DNA of 64,000 bases from Paraburkholderia xenovorans LB400 (GCF_000013645.1 NC_007951.1:2232001-2296000), one strand, 5' to 3'; shown: positions 43,446 through 53,407, counted from the first letter of the stretch. Numbers and translations are program-made. Notes: generated from the sequence alone by a model not told the origin.

Positions 43446-44777
43446 ATGGAACCGATCAAAGTTGGACTGCTGGGCTTCGGCACGGTAGGCAGCGGCACCT
43501 TCACGGTACTGCGCCGCAATCAGGAAGAAATCAAACGCCGCGCGGGCCGCGGCATCGAGATCGCGCGCATTGCCGTGCGCAATCCCGCCAAAGCGACGGC
43601 GGTGCTCGGCGCCGAGGCAGGCACCGTGGCGCTGACCGATGACTTCAACGCGGTGGTCGACGACCCGTCGATCGATATCGTGGCCGAAATGATCGGCGGC
43701 ACGGGCGTGGCGCGCGACCTCGTGCTGCGCGCGATCCGCAACCGCAAGCATGTGGTGACCGCCAACAAGGCGCTGCTCGCGGTGCACGGCACGGAGATTT
43801 TCGAAGCGGCGCGCGCCAACGGCGTGATGGTGTCGTTCGAGGCGGCGGTGGCGGGCGGGATTCCGATCATCAAGGCGCTGCGCGAAGGGCTCACGGCCAA
43901 TCGCATCCAGTACATTGCGGGCATCATCAACGGCACCACGAACTACATTCTCTCGGAAATGCGCGACCGCGGGCTCGACTTCGCGACCGCGCTGAAAGCG
44001 GCGCAGGACCTCGGTTATGCCGAAGCCGACCCGACCTTCGACATCGAAGGCGTGGACGCCGCGCACAAGGCGACCATCATGAGCGCGATCGCGTTCGGCG
44101 TGCCGGTGCAGTTCGACAAGGCCTACGTCGAAGGCATCAGCAAGCTCGCGGCGATCGACATCAGATATGCCGAGGAACTCGGCTACCGTATCAAGCTGCT
44201 CGGCATTGCGCGCCGCACAGATAAAGGCATCGAATTGCGCGTGCATCCCACGCTGATTCCGGAAAAGCGCCTGCTGGCGAACGTGGAAGGCGCGATGAAC
44301 GCAGTCGTCGTGCACGGCGACGCGGTCGGCACCACGCTGTACTACGGCAAGGGCGCGGGCGCCGAGCCCACGGCTTCCGCGGTGGTGGCCGATCTGGTCG
44401 ACGTGACGCGTCTGCACACGGCGGACCCGGAGCACCGCGTGCCGCATCTGGCGTTCCAGCCGGACAGCCTGTCGAACACCCCGATCCTGCCGATCGACGA
44501 AGTGACGAGCGGCTACTACCTGCGTCTGCGGGTGGCGGACGTGACCGGCGTGCTGGCTGACATCACGCGCATTCTGGCCGATACCGGCATTTCGATCGAC
44601 GCGCTGCTGCAGAAGGAATCGGAGCAGGTCGACGCGAACGGCAAGGGCGAAACCGACATCATCCTGATTACGCACGAAACGGTTGAGAAGAACGTCAACG
44701 CCGCGATCAAGACGATCGAAGCGCTGAAGACCGTTGTTTCGCAAGTCACGAAGCTGCGCATGGAAGCGCTGAACTAG
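43446..44777 (+). CDS. hom: Homoserine dehydrogenase
   Basis: Homoserine dehydrogenase of 443 residues, the NAD(P)H-dependent step from aspartate semialdehyde to homoserine. It shows the Rossmann start VGLLGFGTVGSGTF, then NKALLAVHG near 108, GTTNYILSEM near 163 and DVEG-type residues in FDIEGVDAAHKATI, which hold the catalytic Asp and Lys. A C-terminal ACT domain (about 355-440, LRVADVTGVLADITRILAD) would give threonine feedback control. It precedes thrC by eight bases. Confidence 0.97.
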   Translation: MEPIKVGLLGFGTVGSGTFTVLRRNQEEIKRRAGRGIEIARIAVRNPAKATAVLGAEAGTVALTDDFNAVVDDPSIDIVAEMIGGTGVARDLVLRAIRNRKHVVTANKALLAVHGTEIFEAARANGVMVSFEAAVAGGIPIIKALREGLTANRIQYIAGIINGTTNYILSEMRDRGLDFATALKAAQDLGYAEADPTFDIEGVDAAHKATIMSAIAFGVPVQFDKAYVEGISKLAAIDIRYAEELGYRIKLLGIARRTDKGIELRVHPTLIPEKRLLANVEGAMNAVVVHGDAVGTTLYYGKGAGAEPTASAVVADLVDVTRLHTADPEHRVPHLAFQPDSLSNTPILPIDEVTSGYYLRLRVADVTGVLADITRILADTGISIDALLQKESEQVDANGKGETDIILITHETVEKNVNAAIKTIEALKTVVSQVTKLRMEALN

Positions 44778-44785
44778 GCCGAACT

Positions 44786-46237
44786 ATGAACTACCTCTCC
44801 ACGCGCGGCGCCGGAGCCGGCGAGCACCATACCTTTTCCGACATCCTGCTGGGCGGTCTCGCGAAAGACGGCGGCCTGTACCTGCCCGCCGAATATCCGC
44901 GCATCACCGGCGACGAACTGACGCGCTGGCGCACGCTGCCGTACGCGGACCTGGCCTTCGAGATCCTGTCCCGATTCAGCGACGACATTCCCGCCGAAGA
45001 CCTGCGCGCGCTCACACGCAAAACGTACACCGCGGCCACCTACTGCAACGTGCGCGACGACGAAAGCGCCGCGCAGATCACGCCGCTGAAGACGCTCGGC
45101 GTCGAGAACGGCGCGCCGCTGTCGCTGCTGGAACTCTCGAACGGACCGACGCTCGCATTCAAGGACATGGCGATGCAGTTGATCGGCAACCTGTTCGAAT
45201 ACACGCTGGCAAAGCACGGTCAAACGCTGAACATTCTCGGCGCGACCTCGGGCGACACCGGCAGCGCCGCGGAATACGCGATGCGCGGCAAGAAAGGCAT
45301 CAGCGTGTTCATGCTCTCGCCGCACAGGAAGATGAGCGCGTTCCAGACCGCGCAGATGTACAGCCTGCAGGATCCGAACATCTTCAACATCGCGGTGGAA
45401 GGCGTGTTCGACGACGCGCAGGACATCGTCAAGGCCGTCTCGAACGATCACGCATTCAAGGCGAAGTACAGGATCGGCACGGTCAACTCGATCAACTGGG
45501 CGCGCGTCGTCGCGCAGGTCGTGTATTACTTCAAGGGCTACTTTGCGGCCACGAAGTCGAACGACGAGCGCGTGTCGTTCACGGTGCCGTCGGGCAACTT
45601 CGGCAACGTGTGCGCGGGTCACATCGCGCGCATGATGGGTTTGCCGATCGAAAAGCTGGTCGTGGCGACGAACGAAAACGACGTGCTCGACGAGTTTTTC
45701 CGCACCGGTATTTACCGCGTGCGCAAGGCGGCCGAGACGTATCACACCAGCAGCCCGAGCATGGACATTTCGAAGGCTTCGAACTTCGAGCGTTTCGTGT
45801 TCGATCTGCTCGGCCGCGATCCGGCGCGCGTGCTGCAACTGTTCCGCGACGTCGAAGAGAAGGGCGGTTTCGACCTCGCCGCGAGCGGGGACTTTGCGCG
45901 CGTGCAGCAATTCGGTTTCGTGTCGGGCCGCAGCAGCCACGAATCGCGCGTGGAGACCATCCGCGACGTGTTCGAGCGTTACGACACGATGATCGACACG
46001 CACACGGCCGACGGACTGAAGGTCGCGCGCGAATATCTGCAGCCGGGCATTCCGATGATCGTGCTGGAGACCGCGCAACCGATCAAATTCGGCGAGACGA
46101 TCCGCGAAGCGCTGCTGCGCGAACCGGAGCGGCCGGCGGCTTTCTCGGGCCTCGAATCCCTGCCGCAGCGCTTCGAAGTGCTGCCCGCGGACGTTCAGCG
46201 CGTGAAGGACTTTATCGCGGCGAACGTGGACGCGTAA
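44786..46237 (+). CDS. thrC: Threonine synthase
   Basis: PLP enzyme of 483 residues that converts O-phosphohomoserine to threonine. It has the family start YLSTRGAGAGEHHTFSD, the PLP Lys in GPTLAFKDMAMQ near 116 and the phosphate loop GATSGDTGSAAEYA near 155. Its length fits the gamma/proteobacterial type. It follows hom directly and should be co-transcribed with it; the ribosome site is weak, which is common in coupled genes. Confidence 0.97.
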   Translation: MNYLSTRGAGAGEHHTFSDILLGGLAKDGGLYLPAEYPRITGDELTRWRTLPYADLAFEILSRFSDDIPAEDLRALTRKTYTAATYCNVRDDESAAQITPLKTLGVENGAPLSLLELSNGPTLAFKDMAMQLIGNLFEYTLAKHGQTLNILGATSGDTGSAAEYAMRGKKGISVFMLSPHRKMSAFQTAQMYSLQDPNIFNIAVEGVFDDAQDIVKAVSNDHAFKAKYRIGTVNSINWARVVAQVVYYFKGYFAATKSNDERVSFTVPSGNFGNVCAGHIARMMGLPIEKLVVATNENDVLDEFFRTGIYRVRKAAETYHTSSPSMDISKASNFERFVFDLLGRDPARVLQLFRDVEEKGGFDLAASGDFARVQQFGFVSGRSSHESRVETIRDVFERYDTMIDTHTADGLKVAREYLQPGIPMIVLETAQPIKFGETIREALLREPERPAAFSGLESLPQRFEVLPADVQRVKDFIAANVDA

Positions 46238-46452
46238 GCGAGTCTCACGTTGCCGTAAAGCGTAACCGGATCCGCGGCCCACGCACCGTCCGGCACGCTC
46301 GCTGCACCCCGTGCGCTCCATGTTTAACGACGCTTGCCGCGAAATCTCGCGGCAAGCGCCAACCACCAGAAACCTCCCGTAACGCCACGCAGCCCAGGCT
46401 TCCTGCTTCGACCGCTACAATATTCTTTTAACCTGCGGCTTCGAGACCAGAG

Positions 46453-47709
46453 ATGTCCACACCCACGCCCCGCGCGCCGATGCTCGCCACCGCCGAAGCG
46501 CTGGCGACCCTGCTCAGCGCCGCGAGCCCGATTGCCGGCACAGAGTCGATTCCCACGCTGGATGCGCTGAACCGTGTTCTCGCGGCCAACGTCACTTCAC
46601 CGCTCGATGTCCCGCCAATGAACACCAGTTCAATGGACGGCTATGCGATCCGCACGGCGGACCTGACGGTTCGGGACTACAGCCGCTTGCCGGTTTCGCA
46701 GCGCATTCCGGCCGGCCACGCGCCAGAGCCGCTCAAGCCCGGCACGGCGGCGCGCATCTTCACCGGCGCCACGGTGCCGCCCGGCGCCGACGCGATCGTG
46801 ATGCAGGAGCAAACCGAAGCCGCCGACGCAGACGTCGTGATCCTGCACAGTCCGGAACCGGGCGAATGGATTACAGCGCAGGGCGCGGATATCCGCAGCG
46901 GTTCGGTCATCCTGCCGGCGGGCACGCGGCTTACGCCGCAGGCATTGGGGCTCGCCGCGTCGGTTGGTTGCGCCGAGCTCGTGGTGCGGCGGCGCGTCAA
47001 GGTTGCCGTATTCTTCACCGGCGACGAGCTGACCATGCCGGGCGAGCCGCTGAAGCCTGGCGCGATCTACAACTCGAACCGTTTCACGCTGCGTGGCCTG
47101 CTGGAAAAACTCGGCTGCGAAGTGACCGACTACGGCATCGTCGCCGACAGGCTCGATGCGACCCGCGCGACCTTGCGCGAAGCCGCCGGGGCACACGACC
47201 TCATCCTGACGTGCGGCGGCGTGTCGGTGGGCGAGGAGGATCATGTGAAGCCGGCTGTGGAAGCAGAAGGGCGGCTCGCCATGTGGCAGATCGCGATGAA
47301 GCCCGGCAAGCCGCTCGCCTTCGGCGCGGTGCGCCGTGCAGCGCGGCATGGCGAGACCTCGTCGGCGGAGACCTTCTTTATCGGTCTGCCGGGCAATCCG
47401 GTGTCCAGCTTCGCAACCTTCCTGCTGTTCGTGCGTCCGTTCATCCTGAGTCTGGCCGGCGTGCAGGCGGTCGCGCCGCGCGCGCTGTCGCTGCGCGCGG
47501 ACTTCACGCAGAGCAAGGCCGACCGCCGCAACGAATTCCTGCGCGCGCGTATCAATCCGGCTGGCGGGCTCGATCTGTTTCCGAACCAGAGCTCGGCAGT
47601 GCTGACCTCGACCGTCTGGGGCGACGGCCTGATCGACAATCCGCCGAACCACGCGATCAGCGCTGGCGAGACCGTGCGCTTCATTCCTTTTTCCGAACTG
47701 TTGAACTGA
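46453..47709 (+). CDS. moeA: Molybdopterin molybdenumtransferase MoeA
   Basis: A 418-residue enzyme that inserts molybdenum into adenylated molybdopterin. Visible family motifs are MNTSSMDGYAIRTADL near 56, GAVRR-type basic loops, FTGDELTMPGEPLKPG near 194, LTCGGVSVGEEDHVK near 255 and GLPGNPVSSFATF near 313. It begins a molybdenum cofactor block with moaD and moaE, downstream of thrC. Confidence 0.96.
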   Translation: MSTPTPRAPMLATAEALATLLSAASPIAGTESIPTLDALNRVLAANVTSPLDVPPMNTSSMDGYAIRTADLTVRDYSRLPVSQRIPAGHAPEPLKPGTAARIFTGATVPPGADAIVMQEQTEAADADVVILHSPEPGEWITAQGADIRSGSVILPAGTRLTPQALGLAASVGCAELVVRRRVKVAVFFTGDELTMPGEPLKPGAIYNSNRFTLRGLLEKLGCEVTDYGIVADRLDATRATLREAAGAHDLILTCGGVSVGEEDHVKPAVEAEGRLAMWQIAMKPGKPLAFGAVRRAARHGETSSAETFFIGLPGNPVSSFATFLLFVRPFILSLAGVQAVAPRALSLRADFTQSKADRRNEFLRARINPAGGLDLFPNQSSAVLTSTVWGDGLIDNPPNHAISAGETVRFIPFSELLN

Positions 47710-47735
47710 GGCCGGCAACCGCCGGCGCCATCCCG

Positions 47736-47993
47736 ATGAAGATCCAACTCCGATATTTTGCGAGCGTGCGCGAAGCGCTCGAATTGGCCGACGAAACCGT
47801 CGATCTGCCCGACGGCATCGCGACCGTCGGCGACGTGCGCGCGTGGCTGCGCGTGCGCGGCGGCATCTGGGCGGATACGCTGGCCGAGGGCCGCGCGCTG
47901 CGCATGGCCCTCAACCACGTCATGACCGGCGCCGGCACGCGCGTCACCGAGGGCTGCGAAGTCGCGTTCTTTCCGCCCGTCACCGGCGGCTGA
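47736..47993 (+). CDS. moaD: Molybdopterin synthase sulfur carrier subunit MoaD
   Basis: An 85-residue ubiquitin-fold protein that carries sulfur as a C-terminal thiocarboxylate. The chain ends FFPPVTGG with the required Gly-Gly, and the start IQLRYFASVREAL is typical. ATG 47736 is the first suitable start after moeA. It pairs with MoaE, whose gene starts 33 bases later. Confidence 0.95.
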   Translation: MKIQLRYFASVREALELADETVDLPDGIATVGDVRAWLRVRGGIWADTLAEGRALRMALNHVMTGAGTRVTEGCEVAFFPPVTGG

Positions 47994-48026
47994 GCCGCCA
48001 CGCAGCTAACCGTACAGGAGCCGCAG

Positions 48027-48503
48027 ATGCCCGTTCGTGTCCAGACGGAAGACTTCGACCTCACCGCCGAGGTCGCCGGATTGCGCGCGCGCAACCCGAA
48101 GATCGGCGCGGTCGCCTGTTTTGTCGGCACCGTGCGCGACCTGAACGACGGCAGCATGATCGAGACGATGGAGCTCGAACACTATCCCGGCATGACGGAG
48201 AAGTCGCTGGAGGCGATTATCGTCAGCGCGCGTGAACGCTGGCCGGGCATCGAGGTGCTGATCGTGCACCGGGTCGGCAAGCTGTATCCGCTCGATCAGA
48301 TCGTGCTGGTGGCGACGACGGCCGCGCATCGCGGGGAAGCCTTCGCGTCGTGCGAATTCGTGATGGATTATCTGAAGACCCAGGCGCCGTTCTGGAAGAA
48401 AGAGAAGACCGAGGCCGGCGAGCGCTGGGTCGACGCCCGTGTCACCGACGACGCGGCACTCGCCCGCTGGGGCATCGAATCGGACAATCGGACGGTGGAG
48501 TAG
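48027..48503 (+). CDS. moaE: Molybdopterin synthase catalytic subunit MoaE
   Basis: The large subunit of molybdopterin synthase, 158 residues, which transfers sulfur from MoaD to cyclic pyranopterin monophosphate. Family residues occur in GAVACFVGTVRD near 30, LEHYPGMTEKSLEAI near 50, HRVGKLYPLDQIVLVA near 83, and PFWKKE with the active-site Lys near 125. AGGAG is positioned before the ATG. Confidence 0.96.
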   Translation: MPVRVQTEDFDLTAEVAGLRARNPKIGAVACFVGTVRDLNDGSMIETMELEHYPGMTEKSLEAIIVSARERWPGIEVLIVHRVGKLYPLDQIVLVATTAAHRGEAFASCEFVMDYLKTQAPFWKKEKTEAGERWVDARVTDDAALARWGIESDNRTVE

Positions 48504-48655
48504 GCGTGGCGGGGTTGCGGCATGATGGGAGTCAGCAGGCGTTTCTGGCGCTCTCAAACGGTTCTGAAGCGCGCCTGGCACCCCACGGCATCTCCGCATC
48601 TTGCGAGCGCGTGACGAGCCCAAACAGTCTGAAGCCGTATTGAGGCAGACAGCCC

Positions 48656-48727
48656 GAAGCAGCCCCGAAGCAGCCCCGAAGCAGCCCCGAAGCAGCCCCG
48701 AAGCAGCCCCGAAGCAGCCCCGAAGCA
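48656..48727. repeat. Tandem 11-bp repeats (six full copies)
   Basis: GAAGCAGCCCC repeated six times at 48656-48721, then a partial copy GAAGCA. It lies in the 260-bp spacer between moaE and the globin gene. Copies are identical, so the number probably varies among strains by slippage. On the minus strand an open frame reads it as repeats of LLRGCFGAASG. Confidence 0.95.
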
Positions 48728-48764
48728 TCAGCGCGTAACGCGCCAGCGTCGATAAACCCACTAG

Positions 48765-49310
48765 TCACGCGTCCCGAGCCCGACCGACAACCCGCGTCGG
48801 AAACGACTCGCCTGGCGCGCGTGCCGCGTGAGCGGCATCGTCACCCTCGCGCGGCGGCCGTTTAGGCGCAACGCGTTCGAGCAGCGCCTGTTGTTCCTCC
48901 GGGATCTTGTAATCCCAGCCGAAGCGACTCAACTGCAGACTCTGGGCGATACGCAGCGCCGGTTCCATGAAACGGACCGCAGCGGCCGGCTCATAGCGCG
49001 ACTGGACCGTGTCCAGAAACAGATACAGCCAGCGGCTGAAGTGCTGCGGCTCGATTCCCTCGAGCGGCTGGTGTGCCTGCTGCACGTTGCCGCGGTATTG
49101 CTTTGCGCCAAGGACGAGGCTTCCCCAGAACGTACACATCTTGGGCAGATGATCGTCCCAGCGGTCCGCCAGCGTCGCGTCGAACACCGGGCCGAGCAGC
49201 GCATCGGCACGCACGCGCTCGTAAAAGGCGTAGACCAGGTCGCGGATATTCGCTTCGGTGGGATGGGCGGCGCGTTCAACCGCCGGCGCGGCAGGGAAAG
49301 ACGGATTCAT
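48765..49310 (-). CDS. Group III-type truncated haemoglobin
   Basis: A single-domain globin of 181 residues, with about 130 in the fold and an Arg/Ala-rich tail. Features are IRDLVYAFYERVRADALLGP (A-B helices), FWGSLVLGAKQYRGNV and the proximal His in QQAHQPLEGI, followed by HFSRWLYLFLDTV. Group III globins bind oxygen and nitric oxide. The gene is divergent from nsrR and has an NsrR-type operator upstream, so it is probably induced by nitric oxide and involved in its detoxification. Confidence 0.9.
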   Translation of the reverse strand: MNPSFPAAPAVERAAHPTEANIRDLVYAFYERVRADALLGPVFDATLADRWDDHLPKMCTFWGSLVLGAKQYRGNVQQAHQPLEGIEPQHFSRWLYLFLDTVQSRYEPAAAVRFMEPALRIAQSLQLSRFGWDYKIPEEQQALLERVAPKRPPREGDDAAHAARAPGESFPTRVVGRARDA

Positions 49311-49616
49311 GCTGATTCCAGAAAATGCGGCGCTTCATTGCGAGTTGCCACACGGCGCCCGCGCAGCGTCAGAAATGGCCTCAAACTGGAGTCCAAACGA
49401 AAGGAAGTAGGCCGCGAATACCCCGCTTTTCGTAAGAATGCCCCAGGCAGGAAACGTTACCATTACTGCCGAAAGATCAACACCGCCCGTCTGCGCAGAA
49501 ACAGGAAAACATGCGTAGCGCCTGCATCTTAGGGCGAAGCGACGGTCCACGGCAACCCTTGCATCGACGCGGTTATCTCCGGATCGCGGCTTGCGTTCAT
49601 CGTGATACCTGCACCC
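49311..49616. other. Divergent spacer between globin and nsrR genes
   Basis: About 300 bases with no gene. The notable content is the NsrR-type operator at 49508-49530. Promoters for both genes are expected here, but no strong -35/-10 pair stands out. Confidence 0.5.
49508..49530. promoter_or_regulatory. NsrR-type operator between the globin and nsrR genes
   Basis: A 23-base imperfect dyad: left arm AACATGCG (49508-49515), seven bases, right arm TGCATCTT (49523-49530). The layout matches the known NsrR consensus arms AAGATGYA and TRCATCTT with a seven-base centre; six of eight bases match on the left and all on the right. It lies between the two divergent starts. Confidence 0.6.
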
Positions 49617-50117
49617 ATGAGACTGACCGACTATACGGATTACTCACTACGCGTTTTGCTATACCTCGCCGTGCGCGGCGAAGGCTTATCGACGATCCAG
49701 GACATTTCGGACGCATACGGCATTTCCCGGAATCACTTGATGAAAGTCGTGCAGCAACTCGGCGAACTGGGCTGGGTCGAGACGGTGCGTGGGCGCAACG
49801 GCGGCTTGCGGCTCGCCGATCGAACCAGCGCGCTGACGGTCGGCGAAATCGTGCGCGCGACGGAAAGCGACTTTGCACTCGTCGGCTGTTTTCCGGACCA
49901 GCAGGGCGAGCGTCGGGCTTGCGTCATTACGTCGCAGTGCCGTCTGCGTGGCGCGCTCGAGGCGGCACGCCACGCCTTTCTCTCCGAGCTCGACCGGCAT
50001 ACCATTGGCGAGGTGGCGCAGCCGCACGGGCCGCTGTCCGCGCTGCTCGGCCTGAGCAGCGTGATTCCGATCGTGCCGGTTGCGCCGGCCGGCGGCGGCT
50101 CCGCGCCGCTTACCTGA
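49617..50117 (+). CDS. nsrR: NsrR, Rrf2-family nitric-oxide-sensing repressor
   Basis: A 166-residue Rrf2 regulator. The winged helix is typical (DYTDYSLRVLLYLAVRG, then YGISRNHLMKVVQQLGELGW and RGRNGGLRLA). Three Cys in VGCFPDQQGERRACVITSQC near 91-110 can hold the iron-sulfur cluster that nitric oxide destroys. ATG 49617 is chosen. A divergent globin with a matching operator supports the assignment over IscR, which has different Cys spacing. Confidence 0.9.
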   Translation: MRLTDYTDYSLRVLLYLAVRGEGLSTIQDISDAYGISRNHLMKVVQQLGELGWVETVRGRNGGLRLADRTSALTVGEIVRATESDFALVGCFPDQQGERRACVITSQCRLRGALEAARHAFLSELDRHTIGEVAQPHGPLSALLGLSSVIPIVPVAPAGGGSAPLT

Positions 50118-50179
50118 ACGTGGTGCGGCAGTTCTCTTGCGTCAAATGTCAAATATTCGTCGCCTGATGCAAAAAAGCG

Positions 50180-50207
50180 CTTGAAACCTGGATAAAACAC
50201 CTCATTT
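50180..50207 (+). promoter_or_regulatory. Sigma-32 (heat-shock) promoter of clpB
   Basis: CTTGAAA at 50180-50186 (a complete -35 match), 13 bases, then CCTCATTT at 50200-50207, one change from the heat-shock -10 CCCCATNT. It lies 30 bases before the clpB start at 50237. The location upstream of a chaperone gene strengthens the call. Confidence 0.8.
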
Positions 50208-50236
50208 TGGTGGTAATCGAAATTGGAGGTCTCTTG

Positions 50237-52834
50237 ATGAGAATCGACAAACTCACCACTAAATTCCAGGAAGCACTGGCCGATGCCCAAAGTCTGGCTG
50301 TCGGCCACGACAATCAATACATCGAACCGGTTCACGTCCTGTCGGCGCTCGTCGCCCAACAGGATGGCTCGGCGCGTTCGCTGCTCTCGCGTGCCGGCGT
50401 GCATGTGCAGGCGCTGCAAACGGCGCTCGGCGACGCCATCACGCGTCTGCCGCAAGTGCAAGGCACCGACGGCAACGTGCAGATCGGCCGCGATCTGACC
50501 GGCCTCCTGAACCAGGCCGACAAGGAAGCGCAAAAACTCAACGACACGTTCATCGCGAGCGAGATGTTCCTGCTCGCCGTCGCGGACGACAAAGGCGAAG
50601 CCGGCCGTCTGGCGCGTCAGCATGGCTTGTCGCGCAAGTCGCTGGAAAGCGCGATCGCCGCGGTGCGCGGCGGTTCGCAGGTGCATAGCCAGGACGCGGA
50701 AAGCCAGCGTGAGGCGCTGAAGAAATACACCGTGGATCTGACCGAGCGCGCGCGGGCCGGCAAGCTCGATCCGGTGATCGGCCGCGACGACGAAATCCGT
50801 CGCTCGATCCAGATCCTGCAACGCCGCACCAAGAACAACCCTGTGCTGATCGGCGAACCGGGCGTGGGTAAGACCGCGATCGTCGAAGGTCTGGCGCAGC
50901 GTATCGTCAACGGCGAAGTGCCGGAGACGCTCAAGGGCAAGCGCGTGCTGTCGCTCGATATGGCGGCGTTGCTGGCCGGCGCCAAGTATCGCGGCGAATT
51001 CGAAGAACGCCTGAAGGCCGTGCTGAACGACATCGCGAAAGACGAAGGCCAGACCATCGTCTTCATCGACGAAATTCACACTATGGTCGGTGCGGGCAAG
51101 GCCGAAGGCGCGATGGACGCGGGCAACATGCTCAAGCCGGCGCTCTCGCGCGGCGAGCTGCATTGCGTCGGCGCGACCACGCTCGATGAATATCGCAAGT
51201 ACATCGAAAAGGACGCCGCGCTCGAACGCCGCTTCCAGAAGGTGCTGGTCGACGAACCGACGGTCGAAGCCACCATCGCGATCCTGCGCGGTCTGCAGGA
51301 AAAGTACGAGCTGCACCACGGCGTGGATATCACCGACCCGGCGATCGTGGCGGCGGCTGAACTGTCGCATCGCTACATCACGGATCGGTTCCTGCCGGAC
51401 AAGGCCATCGACCTGATCGACGAAGCCGCTTCGAAGATCAAGATGGAAATCGATTCGAAGCCGGAAGAGATGGATCGGCTCGACCGTCGTTTGATCCAGT
51501 TGAAGATTGAGCGCGAAGCCGTCAAGAAGGAAAAAGACGAAGCGTCGCAGAAGCGTCTGCAACTGATCGAGGAAGAAATCGAGCGGCTGAACCGCGAATA
51601 TTCGGACCTCGACGAAATCTGGACCGCGGAAAAAGCCGCGGTGCAAGGCAGCGCGCAACTGAAGGAAGAGATCGAAAAAACGCGTGCGGAAATCACGCGC
51701 CTGCAACGTGAAGGCAAGCTCGAGAAGGTCGCCGAGTTGCAGTACGGCAAGCTGCCGGGACTCGAAGCGCAGTTGAAGGAAGTGACCAAGGCCGAGGCGA
51801 GCGAGCAGAACAATCCGACGCGCCCGCGCCTCTTGCGCACGCAGGTCGGTGCGGAAGAAATCGCTGAAGTCGTGTCGCGCGCCACCGGCATTCCCGTGTC
51901 GCGCATGATGCAGGGCGAGCGCGAAAAGCTGCTGCAGATCGAAGAGAAGCTGCACGCGCGCGTGGTCGGCCAGGACGAGGCGATCAGCGCGGTGGCCGAT
52001 GCGATCCGCCGCTCGCGTGCGGGTCTGTCGGATCCGAACCGGCCGTATGGTTCGTTCCTGTTCCTCGGCCCGACCGGCGTGGGCAAGACCGAGTTGTGCA
52101 AGGCGCTCGCGTCGTTCCTGTTCGATTCGGAAGATCATCTGATCCGTATCGACATGAGCGAATTCATGGAGAAGCATAGCGTCGCGCGTCTGATCGGTGC
52201 GCCGCCGGGATACGTCGGCTACGAAGAGGGTGGATACCTGACCGAAGCCGTGCGTCGCAAGCCGTATAGCGTGATCCTGCTCGACGAAATCGAGAAGGCG
52301 CATCCGGACGTGTTCAACGTGCTGCTGCAAGTGCTCGACGACGGCCGCATGACCGACGGCCAGGGCCGTACCGTGGACTTCAAGAACACGGTGATCGTGA
52401 TGACGTCGAACCTCGGTTCGCAGGTGATCCAGGCAATGGTCGGCGAACCGCAGGAAGCCGTGAAGGACGCGGTCTGGGAAGAAGTGAAGCTGCACTTCCG
52501 GCCCGAGTTCCTGAACCGGATCGACGACGTGGTGGTGTTCCATGCACTCGACCGTTCGAACATCCAGTCGATCGCGCGGATCCAGTTGCAGCGTCTGCAG
52601 GAGCGGCTCGCCAAGCTCGATATGCAATTGCTGGTGTCGGACGAGGCGCTCGAACACGTCGGCAAGGTCGGCTACGATCCGCTGTTCGGTGCGCGGCCGT
52701 TGAAGCGCGCCATCCAGCAGGAAATCGAGAATCCGGTCGCCAAGCTGATTCTGGCCGGCAAGTTCGGTCCGAAAGACGTGATTCCGGTCGAAGTGGAAGA
52801 CGGCAAACTGGTGTTTGAACGCGTCGTGCATTAA
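50237..52834 (+). CDS. clpB: ClpB disaggregase chaperone
   Basis: A hexameric AAA+ unfoldase of 865 residues that dissolves protein aggregates with DnaK. It has the N-terminal Clp repeat domain (about 1-145), the first ATPase with GEPGVGKT near 206, the coiled-coil M domain (about 410-525, [19 protein letters not shown]), and the second ATPase with GPTGVGKT near 610. ATG 50237 follows TTGGAGG. Upstream is a sigma-32 promoter, downstream a strong terminator. Confidence 0.98.
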   Translation: MRIDKLTTKFQEALADAQSLAVGHDNQYIEPVHVLSALVAQQDGSARSLLSRAGVHVQALQTALGDAITRLPQVQGTDGNVQIGRDLTGLLNQADKEAQKLNDTFIASEMFLLAVADDKGEAGRLARQHGLSRKSLESAIAAVRGGSQVHSQDAESQREALKKYTVDLTERARAGKLDPVIGRDDEIRRSIQILQRRTKNNPVLIGEPGVGKTAIVEGLAQRIVNGEVPETLKGKRVLSLDMAALLAGAKYRGEFEERLKAVLNDIAKDEGQTIVFIDEIHTMVGAGKAEGAMDAGNMLKPALSRGELHCVGATTLDEYRKYIEKDAALERRFQKVLVDEPTVEATIAILRGLQEKYELHHGVDITDPAIVAAAELSHRYITDRFLPDKAIDLIDEAASKIKMEIDSKPEEMDRLDRRLIQLKIEREAVKKEKDEASQKRLQLIEEEIERLNREYSDLDEIWTAEKAAVQGSAQLKEEIEKTRAEITRLQREGKLEKVAELQYGKLPGLEAQLKEVTKAEASEQNNPTRPRLLRTQVGAEEIAEVVSRATGIPVSRMMQGEREKLLQIEEKLHARVVGQDEAISAVADAIRRSRAGLSDPNRPYGSFLFLGPTGVGKTELCKALASFLFDSEDHLIRIDMSEFMEKHSVARLIGAPPGYVGYEEGGYLTEAVRRKPYSVILLDEIEKAHPDVFNVLLQVLDDGRMTDGQGRTVDFKNTVIVMTSNLGSQVIQAMVGEPQEAVKDAVWEEVKLHFRPEFLNRIDDVVVFHALDRSNIQSIARIQLQRLQERLAKLDMQLLVSDEALEHVGKVGYDPLFGARPLKRAIQQEIENPVAKLILAGKFGPKDVIPVEVEDGKLVFERVVH

Positions 52835-52889
52835 CAGGACGCGCTCGGCGAGGACGGAACGGCAGCGTTCGAGCCGTTCCCGCCGAAGT

Positions 52890-52930
52890 AAAAAACCGGC
52901 AACGAAGGTGACTTCGTTGCCGGTTTTTTT
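52890..52930. terminator. Bidirectional intrinsic terminator after clpB
   Basis: AACCGGCAACGAAG (52894-52907), a GTGA loop, and CTTCGTTGCCGGTT (52912-52925) form a 14-bp stem followed by T residues. The A run on the other side makes it usable for the converging yidB gene as well. Confidence 0.93.
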
Positions 52931-52978
52931 TGCCCGCTGCCCGCGCGGGCCATGCGATTGCGTGCGTTCGTTCGGTGC

Positions 52979-53407
52979 TTAAGCGTTGCCCTTGCCGAAC
53001 AGCGCCGACAGGCCGCCGAGCGCGCCGAGCACGGTGGTGGCGTTCAGCTTGCCCTCGGCCGGCACTTCGCCTTCGGGCGTGGCGGCATTGACGACGTGCG
53101 GCAGAATCTGCGACAGCAGGCCGGTGACCTGATCCGGCTGCACGCCGGCTTTTGCCGCGAGGTTGGCGACGGTCTCGGAGCCGAGCACGCTGTGCAGCGC
53201 GTCGGCCGCGATCGGCTGGTTCTCGCCGTTGCTGACCCACGAGGTCACGACGTCGCCGAGACCTTTTTCCCTGAAGCGGTCGATCAGGCCGTTCAGGCCG
53301 CCCGGCTGGCTATTGACGAATTCGAGTGCGGCCGCAACCAGGGCTTGCTGGCCTCCGCCTTCGGGCGACTTGCCAACCAGGGAACCGAGTGTGTCGAGTA
53401 GGCTCAT
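52979..53407 (-). CDS. YidB family protein (DUF937)
   Basis: A 142-residue YidB-like protein of unknown role. The family pattern is visible: MSLLDTLGSLVGKSPEGGG at the start, GGLNGLIDRFREKGLGDVV near 36 and QPIAADALHSVLGSE near 65, with ALGGLSALFG at the end. No signal peptide is seen. It converges with clpB on a shared terminator. Confidence 0.85.
   Translation of the reverse strand: MSLLDTLGSLVGKSPEGGGQQALVAAALEFVNSQPGGLNGLIDRFREKGLGDVVTSWVSNGENQPIAADALHSVLGSETVANLAAKAGVQPDQVTGLLSQILPHVVNAATPEGEVPAEGKLNATTVLGALGGLSALFGKGNA

Noticed and set aside
48656..48727. Possible CRISPR array
   Set aside because: Copies are adjacent without spacers and only 11 bp long, so this is a simple tandem repeat.
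49733..52831. Very long open frame on the minus strand opposite clpB
   Set aside because: It is a mirror of the GC-rich clpB codons: His/Arg/Ala-rich, no motif and no ribosome site. The plus strand encodes a complete ClpB.
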